Assembly: GCA_049515555.1 (NCBI GenBank)
Contig: JBEKTY010000124.1
Location: forward strand, 1-24,155
DNA length: 24,155 nt
From: JBEKTY01 sp049515555
Lineage (GTDB): Bacteria; Planctomycetota; Planctomycetia; Pirellulales; Thermoguttaceae
Reading direction: 5' to 3'
In this document: positions 7,847-15,352 of the stretch, one piece after another
How the letters are laid out: each line of letters starts with the position of its first letter
Numbering within the stretch: position 1 is the stretch's first letter
Program-made: the position numbers and the translations under genes
The notes under the pieces: model-generated
Seen by the model: only the letters and a program-made list of their open reading frames with translations
The model's database searches: none
Told to the model about the DNA's origin: nothing

Positions 7847-9057
7847 GGCGTATCCCTCCTGCGCGAATCCCGGCCAAGCACCTGGATCACTTCCTGGAGC
7901 ATCGTCAGATCTTCCCTGGTGGTGATGACGAGAATCCGGCCGCGTGAACTGCGGCGGGCGACGTCCGCGTCCGGCCGGCAGATGCCATTGGCCGCCGCAT
8001 CCAATTCCAGTCCCAGGCACTCCAGGCCGGCACAGATGTCTTGCCTGACTTCGCTGATGTGCTCGCCGACGCCGGCCGTGAAAACCAGGGCATCCACCCC
8101 GCCCATCGTCACCGTCAGCGCGCCGATCGCCTCTCGAACTCGATGCGTGTAAATCGCCAGGGCCAGTTGGGCTTGCTGGTGGCCCGCCCGTGCCGCTGCC
8201 AGCACCTGCCGCATGTCGCCCGAAATGCCCGACACCCCCAACAAGCCCGATTGGTGGTTGAGCGCCATCTCGACTTGTGCGGGCGTCAATCCATGGTGTT
8301 GCTGGACGTGCAGCACAATGCTCGGATCGATCGAGCCGCTGCGCGTGGCCATCATCAACCCGTCCAGGGGCGTAAAGCCCATCGTGGTGGCGACAGAGTG
8401 ACCGCCGCGGACCGCCGAGTCAGAGCAACCGCTTCCAAGATGGCAGATCACAAGTCGTAAGTCGTCCGCCGACCGACCGAGCATCTCGGCGGCCCGGCGG
8501 CTGCAATAAGCATGGCTCATCCCGTGGAACCCGAAGCGACGGATGCCCCACTCGCGAGTCCATTTCTCTGGGATGGGATAGGTCCGGGCCTCGGGCGGCA
8601 GGGTAGCATGGAAGGCCGTATCGAAAATGGCCACCTGCGGCACACCGGGCAACTCCGCTTCCGCGGTCGCCAGGGTTTCGAGGCTCGGGGGGTTGTGCAG
8701 CGGCGCCAGGTCGGCCAGGGCGGTGATGCGCGCGCGGATTTCTGGCGTGATTCGCACAGCGGACGTAAAGGGGCCGCCATGGACCACCCGATGTCCGACG
8801 GCCGCCAGGGCGGAATGTTCGGGCAGGGCAGCGGGCTCAGCGTGTACCAGGTCGTGCAGGATGCGCCGCACCGCTTCGGCATGTCCTTTCCAGGAAACCT
8901 CCTCAGAGTGCTCCTTGCCGTCCGGGCCCGCGTACTGGTAGTGGATCACCGACCCGGCCCAGTCGGCCAATCCGCGGGCAATAACCCTGCTATCGGCCGC
9001 TTCCATGAGCGTGCATTTCAGGCTGCTGGAACCGGCGTTCAGCAATAGAATGTTCAT
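7843..9057 (-). CDS. ackA: Acetate kinase
   Basis: It transfers phosphate from acetyl phosphate to ADP, yielding acetate and ATP, and so is the energy-conserving partner of phosphoketolase. The 404-residue protein (family about 400) shows LLLNAGSSSLK at the N-terminus, VGHRVVHGG, VAIFDTAFHATLP, RRFGFHGMSHAY, VICHLGSGCS and FTAGVGEH, which together are the acetokinase phosphate- and acetate-binding signatures. ATG 9057 is preferred over ATG 9066: AGGA lies 9 bases before 9057 but touches 9066 directly, and MNILLLNAG is the usual beginning. A 74-base gap separates it from the aldolase gene upstream. Its stop overlaps the start of the second GH13 gene. No phosphotransacetylase gene is seen, which suits acetyl phosphate coming from phosphoketolase rather than acetyl-CoA. 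Confidence 0.96.
   Translation of the reverse strand: MNILLLNAGSSSLKCTLMEAADSRVIARGLADWAGSVIHYQYAGPDGKEHSEEVSWKGHAEAVRRILHDLVHAEPAALPEHSALAAVGHRVVHGGPFTSAVRITPEIRARITALADLAPLHNPPSLETLATAEAELPGVPQVAIFDTAFHATLPPEARTYPIPEKWTREWGIRRFGFHGMSHAYCSRRAAEMLGRSADDLRLVICHLGSGCSDSAVRGGHSVATTMGFTPLDGLMMATRSGSIDPSIVLHVQQHHGLTPAQVEMALNHQSGLLGVSGISGDMRQVLAAARAGHQQAQLALAIYTHRVREAIGALTVTMGGVDALVFTAGVGEHISEVRQDICAGLECLGLELDAAANGICRPDADVARRSSRGRILVITTREDLTMLQEVIQVLGRDSRRRDTP
7854..7860 (-). promoter_or_regulatory. Ribosome binding site deciding the GH13 start
   Basis: AGGAGGG with a 7-base spacer to ATG 7846, lying inside the 3' end of ackA. It sets the start at the ATGA overlap rather than at 8020. Confidence 0.85.
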
Positions 9058-9066
9058 GTTAGACAT

Positions 9067-9070
9067 TCCT
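9067..9070 (-). promoter_or_regulatory. Ribosome binding site deciding the ackA start
   Basis: AGGA directly abuts the ATG at 9066, which leaves no room for initiation there, and it is 9 bases before the ATG at 9057, a normal spacing. Confidence 0.65.
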
Positions 9071-9131
9071 GGCCCCGGTGCGGCAGATGGTGCCCACAGC
9101 CTCGGCCGTCATACGTTCGCCGCGTGTAGCA

Positions 9132-10040
9132 TTACTTGGCGTTCTTGAACACGTCCACCCATGCGCGGTAAGACGCGGCGATTCGTGCAACCGCGGCGTC
9201 GCGCGTGATCGTTTGGGCCCGGTAGTCAACCAGCGGATCCCAGAAGGTAGTGCGGCCGACCGCGAAGCCGATGAACCCGGGAACGGCCGCAGCGGTCGTG
9301 AGCCACTGCCGCACCTTGCTGTCGTCCTCGTGGCGGCCCAGGATGATGCACCCGACCTTGTCGCGGCCGGCCCGACGGGCCGCCGCCACGACCTTCTCGC
9401 AATCGTCCTTCCGTTCGATGCCTTCGATCTTCCAGACGTCCGCTTCAACCCCCGAGTCCTGCAACTCGTGGATCGCTTGGACCATCAGTGTGGGGCGCAG
9501 TTGGAGGTCGTAGGCCTTCTTGTCGCTGCCGAGGCGCTCCAACTGGGCTTGCGTCGGGGGCACGAGCAGCTCGAACATGAACAGCCGTTTGCTCGCGTGC
9601 AGGTAGTCCGATAGCTGCCTCAAGCGGGCCGCCTGGCGCCGGTTCATCGCCTTATCGTCGCCGGGATTGTAGCGCACGAGCACCTTGCAGAACGTGGGGC
9701 TGAACTTGTCGATGTGGCGGGCGAAGTCCGGACCGTACTCGAAATCGAACTCGTCCTGGCCACTCTTTTCCGCGGGGCAGGCGGTGATGAGCCCCTCTTC
9801 CCGAGCGTCGTGCAGGATGGCCGCGCCGAACTGCTCGTCTACGAGGATGCCGGCATGTTCCTTCGGCACCCCGTCCGCCACGGCGGCCCGGACGGCGTCG
9901 AAGATCACTCGTTTGACGGCGGCAATTTCCGCCGTCTGTTCCGGGCTCAGCGGTCCCTGCCAGCCAAACAGTTCCTTCGAGAAAGAGGCCCGGTGGTCAA
10001 AAGGCAGTACGTACAGGGGCTGGTCGTAACCAATCGTCAT
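9132..10040 (-). CDS. DUF2090 / LacD-like class I aldolase, stand-alone
   Basis: The 302-residue protein belongs to the DUF2090 family, the domain fused to the kinase in IolC-type 5-dehydro-2-deoxygluconokinase proteins, where it is the 5-dehydro-2-deoxyphosphogluconate aldolase part. Here it stands alone. Its motifs line up in order with LacD-type class I aldolases: LPFDHRASF (12-20), ILVDEQFG (65-72), FCKVLVRYNP (117-126), FMFELL (154-159), DVWKIEG with K204 as probable Schiff-base lysine, CIILGR (231-236), and GFAVGRTTFWD (258-268). No inositol genes are nearby. Between phosphoketolase-pathway genes, a role in making or splitting fructose- or sedoheptulose-bisphosphate is a reasonable inference. 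ATG 10040 is chosen because GGGAG lies 9 bases upstream. The Met at 10046 has only a 3-base spacer, and the frame up to 10127 runs into the preceding GH13 gene. Confidence 0.8.
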   Translation of the reverse strand: MTIGYDQPLYVLPFDHRASFSKELFGWQGPLSPEQTAEIAAVKRVIFDAVRAAVADGVPKEHAGILVDEQFGAAILHDAREEGLITACPAEKSGQDEFDFEYGPDFARHIDKFSPTFCKVLVRYNPGDDKAMNRRQAARLRQLSDYLHASKRLFMFELLVPPTQAQLERLGSDKKAYDLQLRPTLMVQAIHELQDSGVEADVWKIEGIERKDDCEKVVAAARRAGRDKVGCIILGRHEDDSKVRQWLTTAAAVPGFIGFAVGRTTFWDPLVDYRAQTITRDAAVARIAASYRAWVDVFKNAK

Positions 10041-10049
10041 GGTCATATA

Positions 10050-10054
10050 CTCCC
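10050..10054 (-). promoter_or_regulatory. Ribosome binding site deciding the aldolase start
   Basis: GGGAG with a 9-base spacer to ATG 10040. The spacer to the alternative ATG 10046 is only 3 bases. Confidence 0.6.
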
Positions 10055-10099
10055 GAGTTTGTGTCTTCCTCTTGCACGGTTTGCGATTCCCTCCTACGG

Positions 10100-12073
10100 T
10101 CAGCCGGGAGCCGCACCTGGTTGCCACAGTTTCAGGTCCGGGGGCGGGCTGGGACCCAGGCGGGCAAGGCCAGGGGCCGCCTGGTAGATTGCAAAGCCCG
10201 CGGGCGGCAGTGTCATCCGAACGGCAAGCGGCCCACTGCTACGTTCCACAGTCAAGGTAGCCGGCGGTGGCGCAGCACTCTTCGGGGCGTACCAGAAGAT
10301 CAGATGAAACTGGTCTCCCTCGAGACGAAATGTCGGCGCAACCGTCGAATAGGCGGTGACCGGCTGCGCCTCGTCGGTGTTCATTGCGATCAGGACTTCC
10401 TGGTCGATGAAGAGGCGCGACCAGGACACGAGCGATCGCATCCGGCCGCCCAGGCAGTGCGGCAGACCGAAGGTGACACCGTCCCCGGAGATGTGATGCA
10501 GCGTCTGCCGGCCCCGCCGCAACGGCAGCAACTTCTTGCGGAGGTCAATGAGTGCAGCCAAAGCCCGGTACAGGTCGCCGTCCTCGTTGAAGAAGTGCCG
10601 GCCCTGCGTGCAGAAGCTGCCAAACCGGCCGCCGAACATATTCTCCCGAAGTACAAGGTCCGAGCCGTTGGGGCGCCCGCCGCTGTCGAAGCCCTGCTCC
10701 GACCCGTAGTAGACGCAGGGGATGCCCATCGTGGTCAATTGCACGGCCATCACGTTGAACGCCAGGTCGCGGAAGCGGCTGTCGCCGCAGAAGCGATACT
10801 TGCCGCTGCTCTTGCGGACTTGATCGTGGTCATCCACCAGCGTGACCACCTGGTTGCGGTACCAGCGGTGCCCGGCCGGCGCCTCCAGGATCCAATTGCG
10901 GAACACGGAGAAATAATCCGCCGGTTCGGCGTAACCGGTGACCATTCCCTCCAGCTTACCCGGCACATCCTCGATGCCCAAAGCTGCGTCCAGTCCGGTC
11001 TTCTCCACCACTTCCCAGGCGTGCTCGCGGCTACCCGATATTTCTCCGACGAGGAGGAAACGTTCCTTGCCGATACTCTGGGCAAACTCCCGGATCACGT
11101 CACAGAATGTCCGCAGTGCCTCTTCGCCCATGTGCTTGGCGGCGTCGATGCGGAATCCATCGAGATCGGCGTAAGCGATCCAGAATCCGTAGACGAGGCA
11201 AAGGCAGGCGGAAGCTGTAGACGCCTGGCAATACTGCCCGGCCCACTTCACCCAAATGTCGAGGGTCTTCAAACTGAACATGTCCCCCTCGGCATATTCC
11301 GGGCAGTAATCCCAGTTCGTGATGTGTCCCTTGCCGAGGAACAGGTCCGGGCGCTGGAACTCTCGGGGCCAAATGGCGCCGTCCGGCCAGGCCGCCTCCA
11401 TTCGGCCCGGATCGGGCGAATCGAACGGCAGGGTGGGCCGGCCGTCGCGGTCGTTAAAGCCTTTGACGGCGTACGGCTTGCCGTCCCAACGCGGGTCGTT
11501 GTACCACTGGCCCGAAGCCGGGTCGTGCGTCGTGTAACGATCCGCATCGTAGGTGAAGACGTTGCCGGTATGGTGGGCAATGATGTCGAGGATGACGTAG
11601 ATCCCATGCTCGTGGGCGGCCTGGACAAAGTCTCGGAACTCCGCTCGTGTCCCGAAGTGCGGATCCACGTCGAGGAAGTTCTGGATCCCGTAGCCATGGT
11701 AGCTCGGCTCGAACGCGACCTGCCGGAAGATGGGGCTGACCCACAGGGCGGTGATGCCGAGCCGCCGGAGGTAGCCGAGCTTGCTTTTCAGCCCCTGCAG
11801 CGTGCCGCCCTGCCAGTCGCCGCCCGCGCGGAACCACGTTTCGTAATCGACCCGTCCGGAGTCCTCGGGCCGATACAGCGGTGTCGAGCCGCTCTGCACG
11901 GGGCGGTCCGCATTGTCCCGGTAGCCGTGGTTTTCCTTGCCGTCGGAAAATCGGTCCAACAGCAAGAAGTACAGGACCTGGTCCTCCCAGGCGGCCGGGG
12001 ACGGGGTAAACGTCCGCCGCGTCAGGGAGGCGAAGTCGAGTTCCAACAGGCTTTTCTCAATCTTCTCGGCCAT
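10100..12073 (-). CDS. GH13 alpha-amylase-family protein
   Basis: The 657-residue protein has the GH13 barrel: YFLLLDRFSDG (35-45), YHGYGIQNFLDVDPHFGT (125-142), region I DIIAHHTGN (163-171), DGFRIDAAKHM with nucleophile D310, LLVGEISG with acid/base E344, and VDDHDQVRK with D417. Region I has His where most GH13 enzymes have Asn (DxxxNH). A beta-rich C-terminal domain (about 560-640) ends in a proline-rich tail. There is no signal peptide, so a cytoplasmic enzyme acting on alpha-glucan or maltodextrin is likely; exact specificity is not readable. The ATG at 12073 has GGAG 6 bases upstream. It follows the histidine phosphatase by 64 bases and precedes the aldolase by 59, inside the central-carbon gene string. 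That points to intracellular glucan as the carbon source of the pathway. Confidence 0.9.
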   Translation of the reverse strand: MAEKIEKSLLELDFASLTRRTFTPSPAAWEDQVLYFLLLDRFSDGKENHGYRDNADRPVQSGSTPLYRPEDSGRVDYETWFRAGGDWQGGTLQGLKSKLGYLRRLGITALWVSPIFRQVAFEPSYHGYGIQNFLDVDPHFGTRAEFRDFVQAAHEHGIYVILDIIAHHTGNVFTYDADRYTTHDPASGQWYNDPRWDGKPYAVKGFNDRDGRPTLPFDSPDPGRMEAAWPDGAIWPREFQRPDLFLGKGHITNWDYCPEYAEGDMFSLKTLDIWVKWAGQYCQASTASACLCLVYGFWIAYADLDGFRIDAAKHMGEEALRTFCDVIREFAQSIGKERFLLVGEISGSREHAWEVVEKTGLDAALGIEDVPGKLEGMVTGYAEPADYFSVFRNWILEAPAGHRWYRNQVVTLVDDHDQVRKSSGKYRFCGDSRFRDLAFNVMAVQLTTMGIPCVYYGSEQGFDSGGRPNGSDLVLRENMFGGRFGSFCTQGRHFFNEDGDLYRALAALIDLRKKLLPLRRGRQTLHHISGDGVTFGLPHCLGGRMRSLVSWSRLFIDQEVLIAMNTDEAQPVTAYSTVAPTFRLEGDQFHLIFWYAPKSAAPPPATLTVERSSGPLAVRMTLPPAGFAIYQAAPGLARLGPSPPPDLKLWQPGAAPG

Positions 12074-12137
12074 CTAAGGCTCCGGTGGCTTAGAGTAGGA
12101 TTCCTAGCCAGTCGAAGAGCAATGCGTGCATTTTGCT

Positions 12138-12737
12138 TCACTCCCGCGGTTCACTGACGTAGTTCCACAGCCGGATGACCGGTTGGTCGCGGCTGTCGTG
12201 CTCGAAACCGAGCACGCCCACGCTCGCCGGGCGGCAGAAGAACACCCGCCCCGCGGCCGGCGCCAGCCCGTTCCAGCGGGCCGCGATCATGCGGATGATG
12301 TGGCCGCTGGAGAACGCCAGCACGTCGCCCATCATGCCGTGAACCCGGGCGATGAAGCGGTCGGCCCGGGCGGCGACGTCTTGGGGAGTTTCGCCACCAG
12401 GGCAGCCGTCGCGAAACAGCTCCCAGCCGGGACGGTCTCTCAGGAGATCGCTGGTAAGCGTCCCCTCCAAGTCGCCGTAGTCCCATTCGATGAGATCGGA
12501 ATCTACTTCCGCTACCGATCCAAAGCCGGCTAACGCGCACGTCTTGGAGGCACGTTGCAACGGACTGGTGAAAACGTGGACAAAGGAGAACCCCCGCAGT
12601 CGCTCGCCCAACTGGAGTGCGTGTTCCTCTCCCCGTTCATTCAACGGCAAATCGGTCCGGCCGGTATGCTGGTGAGAGTCGGTCCAGGCCGTGTCGCCGT
12701 GCCGTGCGAGATAGAGGTTGGGCAAGTCCGATGACAT
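12138..12737 (-). CDS. Histidine phosphatase family protein, Shb17-like candidate sugar bisphosphatase
   Basis: The 199-residue protein is a branch-1 histidine phosphatase: ARHGDTAW with phospho-acceptor H13 and R12, TSPLQRA with R62, IEWDYGDLEG with E84, and FSSGHIIRM with H146. It is not a typical phosphoglycerate mutase. Beyond the catalytic core it shares, from memory, several stretches with yeast Shb17/YK23: TG-TDLPLN-GE (25-37), the W-Y-GD-EG-LT block (85-95), FRDGCPGGET (108-117), and a C-terminal GVLGFEH (174-180). Shb17 is a metal-independent sedoheptulose-1,7- and fructose-1,6-bisphosphatase. Lying 32 bases after the phosphoketolase stop, the same role would fit. AGGAGG lies 7 bases before ATG 12737. 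Related bacterial proteins are often labelled only as acid phosphatase or phosphoglycerate mutase, so the substrate remains an inference. Confidence 0.85.
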   Translation of the reverse strand: MSSDLPNLYLARHGDTAWTDSHQHTGRTDLPLNERGEEHALQLGERLRGFSFVHVFTSPLQRASKTCALAGFGSVAEVDSDLIEWDYGDLEGTLTSDLLRDRPGWELFRDGCPGGETPQDVAARADRFIARVHGMMGDVLAFSSGHIIRMIAARWNGLAPAAGRVFFCRPASVGVLGFEHDSRDQPVIRLWNYVSEPRE

Positions 12738-12769
12738 CGATTACCTCCTCAGGAGACTTGGAGGCCCGA

Positions 12770-15235
12770 TCAGACGTTATCCCCCGCGGTGTCGCTGGCC
12801 CGCGGCCTAGCGGCTTTCTCCTGATGCCCCCACCGCCAGTCGGTGATTTCCGGCATGTCGTCGCCGTGCTTGCCGATGTAGTGCTTGTGCTCGATTAACT
12901 TTTCGCGCAGCGCCTGCTTGAAGTACGCGGCCCGAGCGCCCAACTGCGGCAGTCGGTCGATCACGTCCATGACCAGGTGGTAGCGGTCCAGGTCGTTGAG
13001 GACCACCATGTCGAACGGGGTCGTGGTCGTGCCCTCCTCCTTGTAGCCGCGCACGTGCAGGTTCTTGTGGTTCGCGCGGCGGTAGGTCAGGCGGTGGATC
13101 AGCCACGGGTAGCCGTGGAACGCAAAGATGATCGGCTTGTCCTTCGTGAAAAGACTGTCGAAGTCCTGGTCGCTCAGGCCGTGCGGGTGTTCGCTCACTG
13201 GTTGAAGCTTCATCAGGTCCACCACGTTGATCACGCGCACTTTCAACTCCGGGAGGTGCTTGCGGAGCAGGTCCACCGCGGCGAGGGTTTCCAACGTCGG
13301 CACGTCGCCGCAGCACGCCATGACGACATCGGGTTCGCCCCCCTCGTCGTTGCTGGCCCAATCCCAGATGCCGATGCCTAACGTGCAGTGCTTGATCGCC
13401 TGGTCCATGGTCAGCCACTGCGGGGCCGGCTGCTTGCCCGCCACGACCAGATTGACGTAGTTCCGGCTGCGCAGGCAGTGGTCGGTCACGCTCAAGAGCG
13501 TGTTGGCGTCGGGTGGCAAGTAAACGCGGATGACCTCCGCCTTCTTGTTCACGATGTGGTCGATAAAACCAGGGTCCTGATGGCTGAAACCGTTGTGGTC
13601 CTGACGCCAGACGAGCGAGGAGAGCAGGTAGTTCAAAGAGGCGATCGGCCGCCGCCAAGGGATGTCGTGGCACACCTTGAGCCACTTGGCGTGCTGGTTG
13701 AACATCGAGTCGATGATGTGGATGAACGCCTCGTAGCACGAGAAGAAGCCGTGCCGGCCGGTCAGCAGGTAGCCCTCCAGCCAGCCCTCGCACTGGTGCT
13801 CGCTGAGGATTTCCATGACCCGGCCGTCCGGGTTCAGGTGATCGTCGTAAGGCAACGTCTCGGCCACCCAGGCGCGGTTGGTGACTTCGAGCACGTCCTG
13901 CCAGCGGTTGGAGTTGGACTCGTCCGGACTGACCAAGCGGAAGTTCTTGCTGTCAAGGTTCATTTTCATCACATCGCGCAGGAACTTCCCCATCACCCGC
14001 GTCGCCTCCGCATCCTTGGCGCCGGGGCTGGGTACCTCGACGGCGTAGTCCCGGAAGTCGGGCATCTTCAGGTCCCTGAGCAGCAGGCCGCCGTTTGCGT
14101 GCGGGTTCGCGCTCATGCGCTTCTCGCCCCGGGGCGGCAACTCCGCCAGCTCCGGGATGAGGCGGCCCGTTTTGTCGAACAGCTCTTCCGGCTTGTAGCT
14201 CTTCATCCAGGTTTCAAGGATCTGCACATGGCCGGGCTTGGCCATGTCGGACATCGGCACCTGATGCGAACGCCAGTAACCTTCCGTCTTCTGGCCATCG
14301 ACCTCCTTGGGACCGGTCCAGCCCTTGGGACTACGGAAGACAATCATGGGCCACAGGGGGCGTTTGGTGAAACCGTTCTTGCGGGCGTCCGCCTGAATGG
14401 CCTTGATCTCGCCGATGACGCGGTCGAGGGTTCCCGCCAGGAGTTGGTGCATTTTCGCCGGGTCGTCTCCTTCGACGAAATGGGGCGTGTGACCGTAGCC
14501 GCGCATCAAAGCGTCCAGCTCATCGTGGCTGATGCGGGCCAGCACCGTGGGATTGGCGATCTTGTAGCCGTTCAGGTGCAGGATGGGCAGCACACAGCCG
14601 TCGCGGACGGGGTTGAGGAACTTGTTGCCATGCCAGCCGGTGGCCAGTGGCCCGGTCTCCGCTTCTCCGTCGCCGACGACGCAGGTAACGATCAAGTCGG
14701 GATTGTCAAAGGCTGCCCCATAGGCGTGCGACAGGGCGTAGCCCAGTTCACCGCCTTCGTGGATAGAGCCGGGCGTCTCCGGGGCGACATGGCTGGGAAT
14801 GCCGCCGGGGAACGAGAATTGGGTGAAGAGCCGTTTCAGTCCGTGCTCGTCCTGGCCGATGTTGGGGTAGACCTCGCTGTACGTCCCTTCGAGGTACGCG
14901 TTGGCCACGAGCGCCGGCCCGCCGTGACCGGGGCCGGAGATGTAAAGCATGTTGACGTCGTAGAGCTTGATGACCCGGTTCAGGTGAACGTAGAGGAAGT
15001 TCTGGCCGGACGTGGTTCCCCAGTGACCCAGCAGGCGCGGCTTGACGTGCTTGAGCTGCAACGGCTCCTTCAAGAGTGGGTTGTCCATCAGGTAGATTTG
15101 GCCGACGGACAGGTAGTTCGCAGCCCGCCAGTAGGCGTGCATCTTGCGCAACTCCTCGGCGGAGAGCGGCTCTGCCGCCGAAGCCTCACTGCCATCGCCG
15201 GTCGTCCGATTTACGTCGGTGCTTGTGGCTGTCAT
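12770..15235 (-). CDS. xfp: Xylulose-5-phosphate/fructose-6-phosphate phosphoketolase
   Basis: This thiamine-diphosphate enzyme splits xylulose-5-phosphate or fructose-6-phosphate with inorganic phosphate to acetyl phosphate plus glyceraldehyde-3-phosphate or erythrose-4-phosphate. The 821-residue length fits the family (about 790-830). Clear signatures are LLGHWGTTSGQNF (68-80, with H71), YISGPGHGGPA (98-108), PNIGQDEHGLKRLF, the SHVAPETPGSIHEGGELGYA segment from 148, and the TPP motif GDGEAETGPLATGWHGNK (188-205), followed by LHLNGYKIANPT. The C-terminal half contains the pyrimidine-binding and transketolase-C-like domains, including SHQDPGF and a conserved MACCGDVPT. ATG 15235 has AGGA 8 bases upstream. 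The gene is the metabolic centre of the operon: Tal, Pgi, RpiA and Tkt are encoded upstream and AckA downstream. Confidence 0.98.
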   Translation of the reverse strand: MTATSTDVNRTTGDGSEASAAEPLSAEELRKMHAYWRAANYLSVGQIYLMDNPLLKEPLQLKHVKPRLLGHWGTTSGQNFLYVHLNRVIKLYDVNMLYISGPGHGGPALVANAYLEGTYSEVYPNIGQDEHGLKRLFTQFSFPGGIPSHVAPETPGSIHEGGELGYALSHAYGAAFDNPDLIVTCVVGDGEAETGPLATGWHGNKFLNPVRDGCVLPILHLNGYKIANPTVLARISHDELDALMRGYGHTPHFVEGDDPAKMHQLLAGTLDRVIGEIKAIQADARKNGFTKRPLWPMIVFRSPKGWTGPKEVDGQKTEGYWRSHQVPMSDMAKPGHVQILETWMKSYKPEELFDKTGRLIPELAELPPRGEKRMSANPHANGGLLLRDLKMPDFRDYAVEVPSPGAKDAEATRVMGKFLRDVMKMNLDSKNFRLVSPDESNSNRWQDVLEVTNRAWVAETLPYDDHLNPDGRVMEILSEHQCEGWLEGYLLTGRHGFFSCYEAFIHIIDSMFNQHAKWLKVCHDIPWRRPIASLNYLLSSLVWRQDHNGFSHQDPGFIDHIVNKKAEVIRVYLPPDANTLLSVTDHCLRSRNYVNLVVAGKQPAPQWLTMDQAIKHCTLGIGIWDWASNDEGGEPDVVMACCGDVPTLETLAAVDLLRKHLPELKVRVINVVDLMKLQPVSEHPHGLSDQDFDSLFTKDKPIIFAFHGYPWLIHRLTYRRANHKNLHVRGYKEEGTTTTPFDMVVLNDLDRYHLVMDVIDRLPQLGARAAYFKQALREKLIEHKHYIGKHGDDMPEITDWRWGHQEKAARPRASDTAGDNV

Positions 15236-15289
15236 ACGTCATTCCTTGTCCGAGCGGCAGCAGGGTTGGTTAGTAATGAGTCGCGGGTC

Positions 15290-15323
15290 GTGAGTGGTAA
15301 TCGCTGCCATCGTTATCACTCAC
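15290..15323. repeat. Intergenic inverted repeat between tal and xfp
   Basis: In the 117-base gap between tal and xfp, GTGAGTGGTAA (15290-15300) pairs with TTATCACTCAC (15313-15323) at 10 of 11 positions around a 12-base loop. The surrounding bases are repetitive variations on GAGTGGT/GAGTCG. No U-run follows on the transcript, so this looks more like a dispersed intergenic repeat or an mRNA-processing hairpin than an intrinsic terminator. It is the largest gap in the tkt-xfp block. Confidence 0.5.
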
Positions 15324-15352
15324 CACTCGACCGCTCATCGGCCGGTATCCCG

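Noticed and set aside
7846..8020. 58-residue N-terminal extension of the second GH13 protein
   Set aside because: It overlaps ackA, has low-complexity composition, and the ATG at 7846 has an excellent Shine-Dalgarno site.
9074..9110. Tiny frame (MTAEAVGTICRTGARNV) ending just before ackA, considered as a leader peptide
   Set aside because: No Shine-Dalgarno site, no run of regulatory codons and no attenuator-like hairpins; probably chance.
10061..12157. A 698-codon plus-strand open frame opposite the GH13 gene
   Set aside because: Antisense shadow of a protein with a full catalytic triad; Arg/Ala/Val-rich with no recognisable domain.
12138..12737. Annotation as 2,3-bisphosphoglycerate-dependent phosphoglycerate mutase
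   Set aside because: It shares only the RHG family core; the protein is short and its other conserved stretches resemble Shb17-type phosphatases instead.
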